A DNA stretch of 64,000 nt from positions 4,278,001 through 4,342,000 of the forward strand of contig NZ_CP013480.3 in the NCBI RefSeq assembly GCF_001465545.3, given 5' to 3'. The translations under genes were made by a program, and so were the position numbers. Position 1 is the first letter of the stretch; every line of letters begins with the position of its first letter. This stretch comes from Pandoraea norimbergensis. GTDB taxonomy: Bacteria; Pseudomonadota; Gammaproteobacteria; Burkholderiales; Burkholderiaceae. The notes beneath the pieces were generated by a model that saw nothing but the letters and a program-made list of their open reading frames with translations, was not told the origin of the DNA and ran no database searches. Of this stretch, positions 17,883-26,425 are shown in pieces.

Positions 17883-18659
17883 ATGGACATCTCCATGCAA
17901 TCACTGGTTCTTATTTCCGGCGCGGGCTTGCTGGCCGGCGCCATGAACGCGCTGGCGGGCGGCGGTTCGTTCGTGAGCCTGCCCGCGCTGATCGCGGTCG
18001 GCGTGCCTCCTGTGCAGGCGAATGCTTCCAGCACCGTCGCGCTGTTCCCCAGCGGCGTCGCCAGCGCCTGGGTGTACCGCCACGACATCAGCCCGATTGG
18101 GCAGGTGTCGATGCGCGCCCTGCTGATTACCACCCTATTGGGCGGATTCGCGGGCGCCGGATTGCTGCTGCACACGTCGTCGCAGGCGTTCTCGTTTGCG
18201 CTGCCGTGGTTGCTGCTCCTTGCCAGCCTTGCACTGACCTTCGGCCGGCGACTCGGTGAAGCGTTGCGCGGACGTTGGACCATTCACGCGCCTGCGGTGC
18301 TGGCTATCCAGTTCCTGCTGGGTATCTACGGCGGCTACTTCGGCGGCGCGGTCGGCATCATGATGGTGGCCGTCTGGGGGCTGCTCGACGGGCGCGACAT
18401 CAAGGGCCTGAACGCGCTTCGTACGCTGCTCGTGACGGTCGCCAACGCGAGTGCGGTCTCTATCTTCATTGGCGCACACGCCGTGCAATGGCCCGAGACG
18501 ATCACGATGCTGATTGCCGCGACCATCGGCGGCTATCTCGGCGCCCACGCCGGACGCCGCGCCCCATCGCATGTCATCCGCGCAGGCACCCTGCTGCTGA
18601 CGTACTGCGTCACGCTCGTATTCTTCGTGCGGACTTACGGGCCTTCGTTATGGCATTGA
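17883..18659 (+). CDS. TSUP (TauE/SafE) family membrane exporter
   Basis: The ATG at 17883 was chosen because the conserved TauE start follows at once (SLVLISGAGLLAGAMNALAG, GGGSFVSLPALIAVGVPP), while the much longer open frame upstream reads back over the divergent regulator. The 258-residue protein has about 7-8 hydrophobic segments and the two Gly-rich repeat signatures of the family (AGGGSFVSLPAL near residue 24 and GGYFGGAVGIMMV near residue 150). TSUP proteins export or import organosulfur compounds or sulfite; the substrate here is unknown. Control by the adjacent HxlR regulator is inferred. Confidence 0.85.
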   Translation: MDISMQSLVLISGAGLLAGAMNALAGGGSFVSLPALIAVGVPPVQANASSTVALFPSGVASAWVYRHDISPIGQVSMRALLITTLLGGFAGAGLLLHTSSQAFSFALPWLLLLASLALTFGRRLGEALRGRWTIHAPAVLAIQFLLGIYGGYFGGAVGIMMVAVWGLLDGRDIKGLNALRTLLVTVANASAVSIFIGAHAVQWPETITMLIAATIGGYLGAHAGRRAPSHVIRAGTLLLTYCVTLVFFVRTYGPSLWH

Positions 18660-18711
18660 CGTCAAGCGCCCACGCGTTACGCGAAACCGATGACGATACG
18701 GTCAGGTCACC

Positions 18712-19875
18712 TCAATGCAGCGCCTGAAAAGCTCGGCAGATCGCAGGATTCGTCTCGAACCCGATGCCGGGCGCTTGTGGCACGCCGGTATGCCCCTGCA
18801 TCACTTGCAAGCCCTCGGCCAATCCGCAGAACGGTGCGAAAGCGAACGGCGTGACCTCCGCGCCACCCAGTCCGAGCGCCGCGCAAAGATGCAGCGAGAA
18901 CAGATGCCCCCCATGCGGCCAGAACGCACCGCGCGCCCAACCGGCCGCCGTCATCGTCTCGATAATCCGCAGATAGCCGGGCACGCCATAGCAATGCACG
19001 GGGTCGAACACGAGCACGTCTCGGGCCGGACTCAGCCCGCCGTGGCGTGCGAGCAGTCGTGCCTCAGCCTGCGCGAACAGCGCCTCGCCAGCCGCAATCG
19101 CGCCGCCGTACGCCGCCGCAATGTCGGTTTGCGTCGCGAAGTCGAGCGGGTCGCAAATGTCCTCGAACCAGTGGAGTCCGTATCCGGCGAGCGCTCTGGC
19201 GACAGTCAGTCCGGCCTCAAGATCGAACCGGTTCATGGCGTCGATGGCCAGATGATTTGCGCCCGCCAATTGACGTGCCGCCGCTTCGATACGGCGCAGA
19301 TCCTGATTCAGCGGCGCGCTGGCAATCTTGATCTTCGCGTGCGTAAAGCCGAGATCCACACAGCGCTTTATCTCGTCGGACAAGCGCGCCAGATCATCGT
19401 GCGGATACTGATAACCGCCACCCGCATAGACGGCCACGCGGGGCGCGTGCGGCACTTCCCGGCCAAGCTTGTCGGCGAGAACGCGATACAGTGGCAAGCC
19501 TGCGATCTTCGCTGCGGCATCCCAGATCGCCATGTCCAGCGTGCCCACGGCGACGCATCGCTCGCCATGACCGCCGGGCTTCTCGCCAGCCATCATCACG
19601 TCCCATGCGCGCAACGGGTCCAAGTTGCTGCCGCTGTCGTCAGCAAGTTCACTGTCTCGGGCCGCCAACAGACGCGGGGCAAATCGTTCGCGAATCAATC
19701 CGCCCTGCCCGAAACGTCCGATGGACGCATAGCCGTAGCCGATCACCGGTTTGCCATCGCGTATCGCGTCAGTCGTGACGGTGACCAGACTCGTCGTCAA
19801 ACCGCCCGAGGCAATGGCTGGGTCGGCGTACCGGGAAACGGGGATGGTGTGCTCGCGAATCGCCGTGATGCGCAT
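18712..19875 (-). CDS. enolase-superfamily dehydratase, D(-)-tartrate dehydratase (TarD)-like
   Basis: ATG 19875 gives 387 residues beginning MRITAIREHTIPVSRYAD; the frame extends further but without family similarity. From memory the sequence runs parallel to TarD of Bradyrhizobium (shared GYGYASIGRFGQGGLIRERF, EKPGGHGERCVAVGTLDMA-type blocks). MR/MLE-type active-site residues are present: Lys181/Lys183 in HAKIKIAS, metal ligands Asp212, Glu238 and Glu264, and His321 in FWPHGGH. All are at nearly the same numbers as TarD. TarD dehydrates D-tartrate to oxaloacetate. The gene is divergent from an AraC-Dabb-ABC operon, so that transporter may bring in its acid substrate. Substrate remains to be proven. 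Confidence 0.8.
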   Translation of the reverse strand: MRITAIREHTIPVSRYADPAIASGGLTTSLVTVTTDAIRDGKPVIGYGYASIGRFGQGGLIRERFAPRLLAARDSELADDSGSNLDPLRAWDVMMAGEKPGGHGERCVAVGTLDMAIWDAAAKIAGLPLYRVLADKLGREVPHAPRVAVYAGGGYQYPHDDLARLSDEIKRCVDLGFTHAKIKIASAPLNQDLRRIEAAARQLAGANHLAIDAMNRFDLEAGLTVARALAGYGLHWFEDICDPLDFATQTDIAAAYGGAIAAGEALFAQAEARLLARHGGLSPARDVLVFDPVHCYGVPGYLRIIETMTAAGWARGAFWPHGGHLFSLHLCAALGLGGAEVTPFAFAPFCGLAEGLQVMQGHTGVPQAPGIGFETNPAICRAFQALH

Positions 19876-19975
19876 GGACAACCTCGTAGTGTCGAAAACC
19901 GACGTGCCGGGCAATGGGGCTGCATGCACCTGCCCGTCTCAATTTGCCGTCAATACTAACGACGAACGCGAGAAC

Positions 19976-20872
19976 ATGCAGACCAACGCCACGCGCGCCT
20001 CCCTGCGCATCACACACCAGCGCCCCGCTGCGGCGCTACAGTCCACCATCGACCGCTACTGGGGATGGGACGCCTGCCGCGAACCCGGCACGCCTGCGGC
20101 ACCTGCTGTGCAACTCATGCCGCTTATGCCCGGGCCGGGCGGCATGGAGATCTTCTTCCACTTCGGCGAACCCTTCGCCACCCAATCGGGTGCTCACCTG
20201 CCTCGCGCGCACATCACCTGCCTGCGAGGCGCGCCGGTCACGCTTGACGCACCGGTGGCCCTCGACTTCATCGCCGTGCGCGTGAGATCTGGCGAAATTC
20301 CGTCGCTGACCGATGTCCCCGTCGGCGACTTTGCCGACACCTTCATCGACGCCGCAGACCTGTGGGGCACCGCCGTCAAGGAACTGCACGCTCACATGGC
20401 CTGCGCCACGACCTTCGACGCACGGGCCTCGCTGCTTGACGCCTTCTTTCTGAAACGGCGGCGGTCCCAGCTACCGGGCCGCGACATCCGCCCGGCGATT
20501 GCGCAACTTCACGGCGGCCAGACGCGCATCGAAGACCTGTGCGCCGTGACGAACCTCGGCCGCCGACAACTCGAAATACGTTTCCGGCAAATGACCGGGG
20601 CATCGCCCGTGCGGTTTCGGCGTCTGGCGCGGCTGCGCCGCTCCCTGCGCGAATTGTTGCTCGCGCCGCACTCTCACACGCTCACGCAGTTGCTCGATGC
20701 GGGCTATGTCGATCAGGCACAGCAAGTCCACGAATTCCGGGCGCTGACGTGTCAAACCCCGTCGCAACTGCGCCGCGCGGCGCTTGCCGGCGGTGCGCAT
20801 TTCTACAATCCGTCTTGGCAGGCGCCCGCGATACTGGAGGCCCACCCTCGCCCGAACGGACTCCGACGATGA
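19976..20872 (+). CDS. AraC-family transcriptional regulator
   Basis: The ATG at 19976 begins MQTNATRASLRITHQRP (298 residues); upstream open frame overlaps the divergent dehydratase gene and was rejected. The N-terminal half is a cupin-like ligand domain (PLMPGPGGMEIFFHFGEPF). The C-terminal half has the double helix-turn-helix: RIEDLCAVTNLGRRQLEIRF near residues 185-205 and LTQLLDAGYVDQAQQVHEFR near 240-260. Its TGA overlaps the next ATG (ATGA), so regulator, Dabb protein and transporter probably share one transcript. It is divergent from the TarD-like gene and likely controls both. Confidence 0.85.
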   Translation: MQTNATRASLRITHQRPAAALQSTIDRYWGWDACREPGTPAAPAVQLMPLMPGPGGMEIFFHFGEPFATQSGAHLPRAHITCLRGAPVTLDAPVALDFIAVRVRSGEIPSLTDVPVGDFADTFIDAADLWGTAVKELHAHMACATTFDARASLLDAFFLKRRRSQLPGRDIRPAIAQLHGGQTRIEDLCAVTNLGRRQLEIRFRQMTGASPVRFRRLARLRRSLRELLLAPHSHTLTQLLDAGYVDQAQQVHEFRALTCQTPSQLRRAALAGGAHFYNPSWQAPAILEAHPRPNGLRR

Positions 20873-21333
20873 ATGCCCCCGCAGAACACCCTGCCCTGCC
20901 AGCCGCCGAGCGCCTCGCACACCGTTGCGCACAAATCGGTACAAAAGCCTTTACCGCGCGCGACTACGAGCCGGGTTTGTTGCGGCATATTGTGTTGCTG
21001 CGCTTTGCGAACGACGTACCGGCAAGCGAGCGTGAAGGTATGATTGAGCGCTTTCTGCGCTTGAAGGACGACTGTCGGCGCGACACGCGGCCCTATATTC
21101 ACAGCATCGAATACGGCCGGCAGGCGAGCGGAGAAGGCAATGCGCTCGGATTCGAACATGCGTTTGTCATGACATTCGATTCCGAAGGCGATCGCAACTT
21201 CTATGTCGGGGAGCCGATCGTGCTTGATGCGACCTGTTACGACCCCGTCCATCACGCCTTCAAGGCGGCCATTGGCCCGATGCTTGCGCCACAAGGCGCA
21301 CTCGTCTTTGACTTTTTTCCCGGCGCGCGGTGA
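20869..21333 (+). CDS. Dabb (stress-responsive A/B barrel) domain protein
   Basis: 154 residues. A short N-terminal extension (MNAPAEHPALPAAERLAHRC) precedes a Dabb ferredoxin-like domain: LRHIVLLRFANDVPASEREG near residue 40-58, then SIEYGRQASGEGNALGFEHA, VMTFDSEGDRNFYV and a C-terminal LVFDFFPG strand. Dabb domains occur as small decarboxylase, cyclase or isomerase folds and as proteins of unknown role. It is coupled to the AraC gene by an ATGA overlap and precedes the ABC transporter by 27 bp. It may act on the imported compound; function unknown. Confidence 0.75.
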   Translation: MNAPAEHPALPAAERLAHRCAQIGTKAFTARDYEPGLLRHIVLLRFANDVPASEREGMIERFLRLKDDCRRDTRPYIHSIEYGRQASGEGNALGFEHAFVMTFDSEGDRNFYVGEPIVLDATCYDPVHHAFKAAIGPMLAPQGALVFDFFPGAR

Positions 21334-21360
21334 TGCGCCGGCTGGTTTGACCCGGAGTAG

Positions 21361-22350
21361 ATGATGAAAAGGCTGTTCCAACTCGCTCACCTGTTTGCAT
21401 TGGCGGGCGCCCTCCTTCTGCCGGCTTCGCGTGCCGCCCACGCCGAAGAGATTTCCGTCACCCAATGGGGCAGCAGCCTGTATGGCCTGCCCTACGCGGT
21501 GGCCATGGACGGCGGCCTGTTCAAGAAGGCCGGGGTCGACATCACCGGCATTCTGAGCTCGGGCGGCGGTGGCACCACGGTGCGCAACATCCTCGCGAGC
21601 AAGACCCCGTACGGTGAAGTCGCCGTGTCGGCCGCACTCGCCGCCGCGCGACAAGGCCTCGACATCGTGATCGTAAACGTCGGCACGCGCAGCGTGGCCG
21701 AGGCGTCGATGGTCACGATGCCGGACAGCGCCATCCACTCGCTGAACGACCTCGTCGGCAAGAAGGTGGCCATCACTTCGCCGAAGAGCGTGTCTGAGAT
21801 GCTCTTCCTCATGGTGTTGCGCGAAAAAGGCATCGACGCCTCGAAGATCACGCGCGTGGCCTCTGGCGGCTACGTCAACGGCATGACCATGCTGGAACAG
21901 GGCGCAGTGGCGGGTGCCGTCGCGATCGAGCCGCTGTCGATCTTGCGCAAATCCCAATACCGAACGCTCTACCGTGCGGGCGACGTGCTCAAGCCGATGA
22001 CGACCTCCGTGGGCATCACCACGCGCGCGTTCGCTCAATCGCACCCGGATACGCTGCGCGCGATCATTGCTGGCCGCCGTGCCGGGGTGGATGCCACGTA
22101 CGCCAACCCGGCCGGTGCAGCAAAACTGCTCGCGGCCCAATTCAAACTCTCGCCGGACGTTGCCAAAGAGGCCGTCGACAACATGGTGCGCTCGCACATG
22201 TGGAGTCAGGGTCAATTCGACCGCGCCGAGCTCGATCGTGTCGCCAGCGGGCTCAAGCTCATCGGCGAAATCAAAGACGATGTCGACTGGCCGAAGCTGA
22301 TTGACTCGCGCTTCCTGCCGGCCGACATTCGCGCGAAGGGCCAGCTATGA
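21361..22350 (+). CDS. ABC transporter periplasmic substrate-binding protein (NMT1/SsuA type)
   Basis: 329 residues with a Sec signal peptide (MMKRLFQLAHLFALAGALLL, cleavage likely after AAHA near residue 29). The mature part follows the NMT1/TauA fold: VTQWGSSLYGLPYAVAMDGG, LFKKAGVDITGILSSGGGGT, VGKKVAITSPKSVSEMLFL, and GGYVNGMTMLEQGAVAGAVA. Such proteins bind sulfonates, nitrate, thiamine precursors or aromatic acids; the ligand is not evident. CGGAG lies 6 bases before the start. The 3' end overlaps the ATPase gene by 4 bp. Confidence 0.88.
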   Translation: MMKRLFQLAHLFALAGALLLPASRAAHAEEISVTQWGSSLYGLPYAVAMDGGLFKKAGVDITGILSSGGGGTTVRNILASKTPYGEVAVSAALAAARQGLDIVIVNVGTRSVAEASMVTMPDSAIHSLNDLVGKKVAITSPKSVSEMLFLMVLREKGIDASKITRVASGGYVNGMTMLEQGAVAGAVAIEPLSILRKSQYRTLYRAGDVLKPMTTSVGITTRAFAQSHPDTLRAIIAGRRAGVDATYANPAGAAKLLAAQFKLSPDVAKEAVDNMVRSHMWSQGQFDRAELDRVASGLKLIGEIKDDVDWPKLIDSRFLPADIRAKGQL

Positions 22351-23234
22351 CTTCGCCGCACCCGGGCCCGCATCTGCATCTGGTGGACGGCGTCGCGACA
22401 CCGCTCGCCAGCCACGAGCCGCACGCCGTGCTGGCAGGCGTGACGAAAGACTTCGACACGCCCGACCAAAAAACGGCCAGAAAGACGCGGATGCAGGCGC
22501 TCGGCCCCGTCGATCTGACGCTGCGCAAAGGCGAGTTCTTTTCGGTCGTGGGGCCTTCCGGCTGCGGCAAATCGACCTTGCTCGAACTAATTGCCGGGCT
22601 GACGAAGCCGACATCCGGCACTGTGCATTTCGAAGGGCAGCCGGTGAATGGTGTGCCCGACGGCGTCGGCGTGGTGTTTCAGGAAGATGCGTCGTTTCCG
22701 TGGCTGACCGTGCGCGAGAACATCGGCTTCGGCCTGCGTATGGCAGGCATCGACGGGGCCGAGGTCGCACGCCGCGTCGGCTATGCGCTCGGTTTCATGG
22801 GACTGCGCGACTTTGCCAATGCGTATCCCGCCCAGCTTTCGGGCGGCATGCGTCAACGCATGTGCATCGCACGAACGCTCGTCATTGCTCCGCGCCTGAT
22901 TCTGCTCGACGAGCCGTTTGGCGCGTTGGATCAGCAGACCCGCATGCTCATGGGCGACGAATTGCTTCGGCTGTGGCGTGAAACTTCTGCCACCGTGCTG
23001 TTGATTACGCACGCGCTCGATGAGGCAGCCGTGCTGTCGGATCGCGTCGGCGTCATGTCCGCTCGCCCCGGGCGCTTTATCGACGGCATCGACACCGGGT
23101 GGGCGCCGCAACGCGACAGCCGGGTTGTCACCACACCGCGCTTCGGCGAAATCACAGCGCGCCTGTGGGAGACGCTGCGCGCCGAGTCGCTCAAAGCGAT
23201 GCAGGACGGAGAGCGCCCGAATACCTTGTCATGA
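22347..23234 (+). CDS. ABC transporter ATP-binding protein (SsuB/TauB type)
   Basis: 295 residues, all ABC motifs present: Walker A GPSGCGKST, Q-loop VVFQEDASFPWLTV, signature LSGGMRQRMCIAR, Walker B LILLDEPFGALD and the switch His in LLITHALDEA. An unusually long N-terminal extension of about 30 residues (PHPGPHLHLVDGVATPLAS) precedes the ABC fold. ATGA overlaps link it to the binding-protein gene before it and the permease gene after it. It energises one or both of the downstream permeases. Confidence 0.92.
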   Translation: MTSPHPGPHLHLVDGVATPLASHEPHAVLAGVTKDFDTPDQKTARKTRMQALGPVDLTLRKGEFFSVVGPSGCGKSTLLELIAGLTKPTSGTVHFEGQPVNGVPDGVGVVFQEDASFPWLTVRENIGFGLRMAGIDGAEVARRVGYALGFMGLRDFANAYPAQLSGGMRQRMCIARTLVIAPRLILLDEPFGALDQQTRMLMGDELLRLWRETSATVLLITHALDEAAVLSDRVGVMSARPGRFIDGIDTGWAPQRDSRVVTTPRFGEITARLWETLRAESLKAMQDGERPNTLS

Positions 23235-23983
23235 TTCGCACTGAACGTCTCATCCGCACCGGCATCGTCGCCGGGCTAGTACTGCTTGTCGAAGCCCTGT
23301 GCCGTGTCGGCACGATCCCGGCATCGGTCATGATCGCCCCGAGCGCAATGGCGGCGCACGCCATCGACGTGCTGCGTGAGGGGCGCTTTACGCACGACAT
23401 CCTCACGAGCTTCGCCAGCATCGCCGTCGCCTCGGTTTGCGCCGTGGGGTTTGGCTTTGCCGCCGGACTCGTCATTCACACGTTGCCGGGCGTACGCCGC
23501 GCACTGGAACCCCTGATCGCCAGCTATTACGCGGTGCCGACGTTCGCGTTCTATCCCGTGTTCATCGTGCTGTTCGGCGTCAGCGCGCTGCCGATCATCG
23601 TCATCGCCACCTTGCTGGCAATCGTCTCGATGATTACGGCGACGATGACCGGACTCGATCGCATCCCTCGCTCGTTTTCAAAAACGGCCCGCGTGATGCG
23701 ACTCTCGCGCTGGCAAGCTGTCTGGCACGTGAAATTTCCAGCGGCCCTGCCCCATCTGTTTAGCGGCGTGCGCCTCGCGGTATCGCACGCCTTCATTGGT
23801 GTGATCGCGTCCGAGTTCATCCTGTCGGGCTCGGGCATCGGTTACGCCATCAGCTACGCGTATAACAATTTCGAGAATGCCGACATGTACGCCCTGATGC
23901 TCACGGTGCTGATCACGGTGACGTTGGTCAACGGCGTACTCAACCACGTCGATGCGCGCTTTCAGGCGCGCAGCCGCCGCTGA
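23231..23983 (+). CDS. ABC transporter permease 1 (SsuC type)
   Basis: The ATG at 23231 overlaps the ATPase stop; earlier open frame is a shadow of the ATPase gene. 250 residues with about six membrane helices (first IRTGIVAGLVLLVEALC) and the cytoplasmic coupling motif region ARVMRLSRWQAVWHVKFPAA. A Gly-containing EFILSGSGIGYAISYAYNNF segment near the C-terminus is typical of SsuC/TauC permeases. A second, distinct permease gene follows 15 bp later, so the channel is probably a heterodimer. Confidence 0.88.
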   Translation: MIRTERLIRTGIVAGLVLLVEALCRVGTIPASVMIAPSAMAAHAIDVLREGRFTHDILTSFASIAVASVCAVGFGFAAGLVIHTLPGVRRALEPLIASYYAVPTFAFYPVFIVLFGVSALPIIVIATLLAIVSMITATMTGLDRIPRSFSKTARVMRLSRWQAVWHVKFPAALPHLFSGVRLAVSHAFIGVIASEFILSGSGIGYAISYAYNNFENADMYALMLTVLITVTLVNGVLNHVDARFQARSRR

Positions 23984-23998
23984 TCGGCACCGATTCGC

Positions 23999-24745
23999 AT
24001 GGAAACGAAAAAACCCAACCCGCTCGGCACACTGGCCGTCCTGCTCGTTTTGATTGGCGTGTGGCAAGCGGTGCACTGGCTCAACGGCGCAGCACTCAGT
24101 TCCCCCTCGGCCACGGTGCAAGGGCTCTGGCAGATGATGGGCACGGCGTCGTTCTGGGACGACGCGGCGGAGACTGGCCTCGCGCTGATCTACGCACTGG
24201 TGATCGCCGTCGCGGGCGGCATTGCCTTAGGACTGGGGCTAGGGGCGAATCGCCTCGCCGCCAACGTGGCCGAGCCGATTCTTATCAACTTGTATTCGCT
24301 GCCGAAGGTGACGCTGTATCCGCTGGTGCTGCTGATCTTCGGTCTGGGGCTCGCGGCCAAGGTGGCCTTCGGGGTGATGCACGGCTTGATCCCGATCCTC
24401 ATCTTCACGATGAACGGCATCCGGCAGATCAAGCCTGTGTATTTTCGCGCGGCCCACGCAATGCATCTGTCGCGCCGCCAGATTGCACTGCGCGTCGTGC
24501 TGCCTGCCGTGCTGCCCGAAGTGTTGTCGGGCGCGCGGTTGGGATTCTCGCTGTCGCTGCTCGGCGTGTTGATCGGCGAGATGTTCGCCTCGCAAAAGGG
24601 GCTCGGCCATCAGCTATCGAATGCGATGAATCTGGGCAATATCGACACGATCATGGCCGTCGCGCTGTTTTTGATGTTGTTTGCGCTGGCGGGCAACGCA
24701 CTGCTCTCGGCATTGAGCCGGCGTTACCGCGCCCTCGGGGCTTGA
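23999..24745 (+). CDS. ABC transporter permease 2 (SsuC type)
   Basis: 248 residues, start METKKPNPLGTLAVLLVLIG, again about six membrane helices. Coupling motif FRAAHAMHLSRRQIALRVVL near residues 150-169 and GEMFASQKGLGHQLSNAMN near 200. Clearly the same family as permease 1 but diverged, which argues for a heterodimeric pore rather than a recent duplication. It is the last gene of the AraC-Dabb-ABC operon and ends 10 bp before the convergent nitronate monooxygenase gene. Confidence 0.88.
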   Translation: METKKPNPLGTLAVLLVLIGVWQAVHWLNGAALSSPSATVQGLWQMMGTASFWDDAAETGLALIYALVIAVAGGIALGLGLGANRLAANVAEPILINLYSLPKVTLYPLVLLIFGLGLAAKVAFGVMHGLIPILIFTMNGIRQIKPVYFRAAHAMHLSRRQIALRVVLPAVLPEVLSGARLGFSLSLLGVLIGEMFASQKGLGHQLSNAMNLGNIDTIMAVALFLMLFALAGNALLSALSRRYRALGA

Positions 24746-24755
24746 GCCCCGTAGT

Positions 24756-25700
24756 TCAACCGGCAATCCGTCGCGCTGCGGCTTCGTATTCTTCCACCAA
24801 CCGCGCCATGACGTCGGCCGCACCGGGCAGATCGTCGATGAGCCCGGCTGACTGCCCCAGCTCCACCTTCCCCCATTCGATGTCGCCATCGAGCGCTGCC
24901 TGCTTGAGCGAGCTGGATTTGAACAGCGCATCGTAGGCGTCGGCGTCCGGTTCGTCACGGTCGGCTTGCAGCACGCGCTCGGCAAAACGATTGCGCGTCA
25001 TGCGCACCGGCAAGCCGCGCACGCCGACGAGCGCCGTCGCATCGATATCGGTATCGAGCACTGCACGCTTGTAGTTCTCGTGGACACCGGCCTCGCGGGT
25101 TGCCAGAAAACGTGTCCCCAACTGCACGGCATCGGCACCGAGCGCGAGCAGCGCCGCCACGCCATAACCATCGGCGACACCGCCGCCCGCCACGATCGGC
25201 AGGTCGAATGCCTGCACCGCGCGACGCACGGCTACCAACGTGCTGACGCCGTTAGCGGGGGGATGCCCACCCGCTTCCGCGCCGACAACAACAAGCGCAT
25301 CGACACCGGCATCTGCTGCCTTACGGGCATGCGCCATCGTCGAAACCACGTGAATCCATCGGACACCACGTGCATGAAAACGCGCCAGATGTGCTTTCGG
25401 CCCGCCTTGCGAGGCGATGACCACCGGCACGCCCTCTTCTTCGATCACGTCGAGAAATAGCTCGGCTTGCGGACGATAGAGCGGAATGTTGACGGCGAAC
25501 GCGCCGTTGGTCGCGGCTTTGACTTCGCGCACGGTCGCGCGAAACGCGTCGAGGTACATCGGCCCGGCGGCAATCACCCCGAGGCCACCGGCCTTCGACA
25601 CCGCAGCGGGCAGCGCCGCATTTGACGAGGCCCAGCTCATCCCGGCCTGAATGATGGGATATTGAATGTTCAGCAGGCGGGTGAGTCGGGTCTGAAGCAT
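24756..25700 (-). CDS. nitronate monooxygenase family flavoprotein
   Basis: Start ATG 25700 gives MLQTRLTRLLNIQYPIIQAG, the normal NMO beginning, and 314 residues. FMN-binding TIM-barrel features: PIIQAGMSWASS, the central VVIASQGGPKAHLARFHARG, ALVVVGAEAGGH (family motif around the catalytic/flavin site), PIVAGGGVADGYGVAALLAL and ALGADAVQLGTRFLA. These enzymes oxidise nitronates such as propionate-3-nitronate, and some relatives act as enoyl or trans-isomerising oxidoreductases; the substrate is unknown. A sigma70-like promoter lies just upstream, so it can be transcribed apart from the MarR gene before it on the same strand. Confidence 0.85.
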   Translation of the reverse strand: MLQTRLTRLLNIQYPIIQAGMSWASSNAALPAAVSKAGGLGVIAAGPMYLDAFRATVREVKAATNGAFAVNIPLYRPQAELFLDVIEEEGVPVVIASQGGPKAHLARFHARGVRWIHVVSTMAHARKAADAGVDALVVVGAEAGGHPPANGVSTLVAVRRAVQAFDLPIVAGGGVADGYGVAALLALGADAVQLGTRFLATREAGVHENYKRAVLDTDIDATALVGVRGLPVRMTRNRFAERVLQADRDEPDADAYDALFKSSSLKQAALDGDIEWGKVELGQSAGLIDDLPGAADVMARLVEEYEAAARRIAG

Positions 25701-25748
25701 GAAGAGTCCCTGGAATTGCCGCGCGAGCGCGCATTGACGATGCACGTC

Positions 25749-25777
25749 AATCTAAGGGACATATGATACAAAGTCAA
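25749..25777 (-). promoter_or_regulatory. predicted sigma70 promoter for the nitronate monooxygenase gene
   Basis: On the minus strand: -35 TTGACT (25777-25772), 17-bp spacer, -10 TAGATT (25754-25749). The region is AT-rich in contrast to its surroundings. The start codon is about 50 bp downstream at 25700. Confidence 0.55.
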
Positions 25778-25804
25778 ATAATTTACAACGATAATAACGG
25801 TGAA

Positions 25805-26359
25805 TTAATCACCATCACCCGCCTCTTCCCGCTCCTGATCAAGCATGATCCTCGCCTGATACGTGAGCTTATCAAGTATTTTCGGCAAGGCATCCCGCTC
25901 AGCGCGTGTGAGCACCGACAGCAGGCGATCGTTGAGCTCCTCAGCCACGGGAAAGACTTGTTTGACGAGATCGCGGCCATGCGCCGTCAGCGAGATCACC
26001 ACGCCGCGCGCATCCGAGCTGTCGGTGCTGCGCTGGAGAATGCCACGGGCTTCAAGCGTCGTGACAGTGCGGCTCATCAACCCACGATCAAATTGCGCTT
26101 GCTCGGCGAGCCGATTGAGCGACATGCCGGAGATGCTGTGCAGCAGCGCGATGGAGCGCCACTCGTTAAGCGTCAGACCGAAGTTTCGCTCGTAGACGCT
26201 CGACGATCCCTTCGTGTAGATGTTCGTCAGTTGACGCAACTGAAACGACGTGAGCTGCCGCAAGTCGGAAGGTGCTGCGCTCACCGGTTCAGGTGAGCCC
26301 GAAGGCTTGGGGTTGGACTTGGGCATGTGACGGGAGCGCCGGGATTGGGATGGCGTCAT
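25805..26359 (-). CDS. MarR-family transcriptional regulator
   Basis: About 184 residues from ATG 26359, preceded by a GAGG about 9 bases upstream. A later Met (26326) would give a shorter, equally sensible protein, so the start is uncertain. The MarR wHTH is clear: LTLNEWRSIALLHSISGMSL, LAEQAQFDRGLMSRTVTTLE, then the wing RSTDSSDARGVVISLTAHG. A charged, Ser/Pro-rich N-terminal tail precedes it. It sits between the MFS gene and the nitronate monooxygenase gene on the same strand and could respond to an aromatic or acyl-CoA ligand of the neighbouring operon. Target and ligand are inference. Confidence 0.85.
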   Translation of the reverse strand: MTPSQSRRSRHMPKSNPKPSGSPEPVSAAPSDLRQLTSFQLRQLTNIYTKGSSSVYERNFGLTLNEWRSIALLHSISGMSLNRLAEQAQFDRGLMSRTVTTLEARGILQRSTDSSDARGVVISLTAHGRDLVKQVFPVAEELNDRLLSVLTRAERDALPKILDKLTYQARIMLDQEREEAGDGD

Positions 26360-26425
26360 GCTATCGCCTCGCCAATGCCCGGTCAAACGCGCACCCGTGC
26401 GAGCACGGGTGCGCCTGACTTCACG

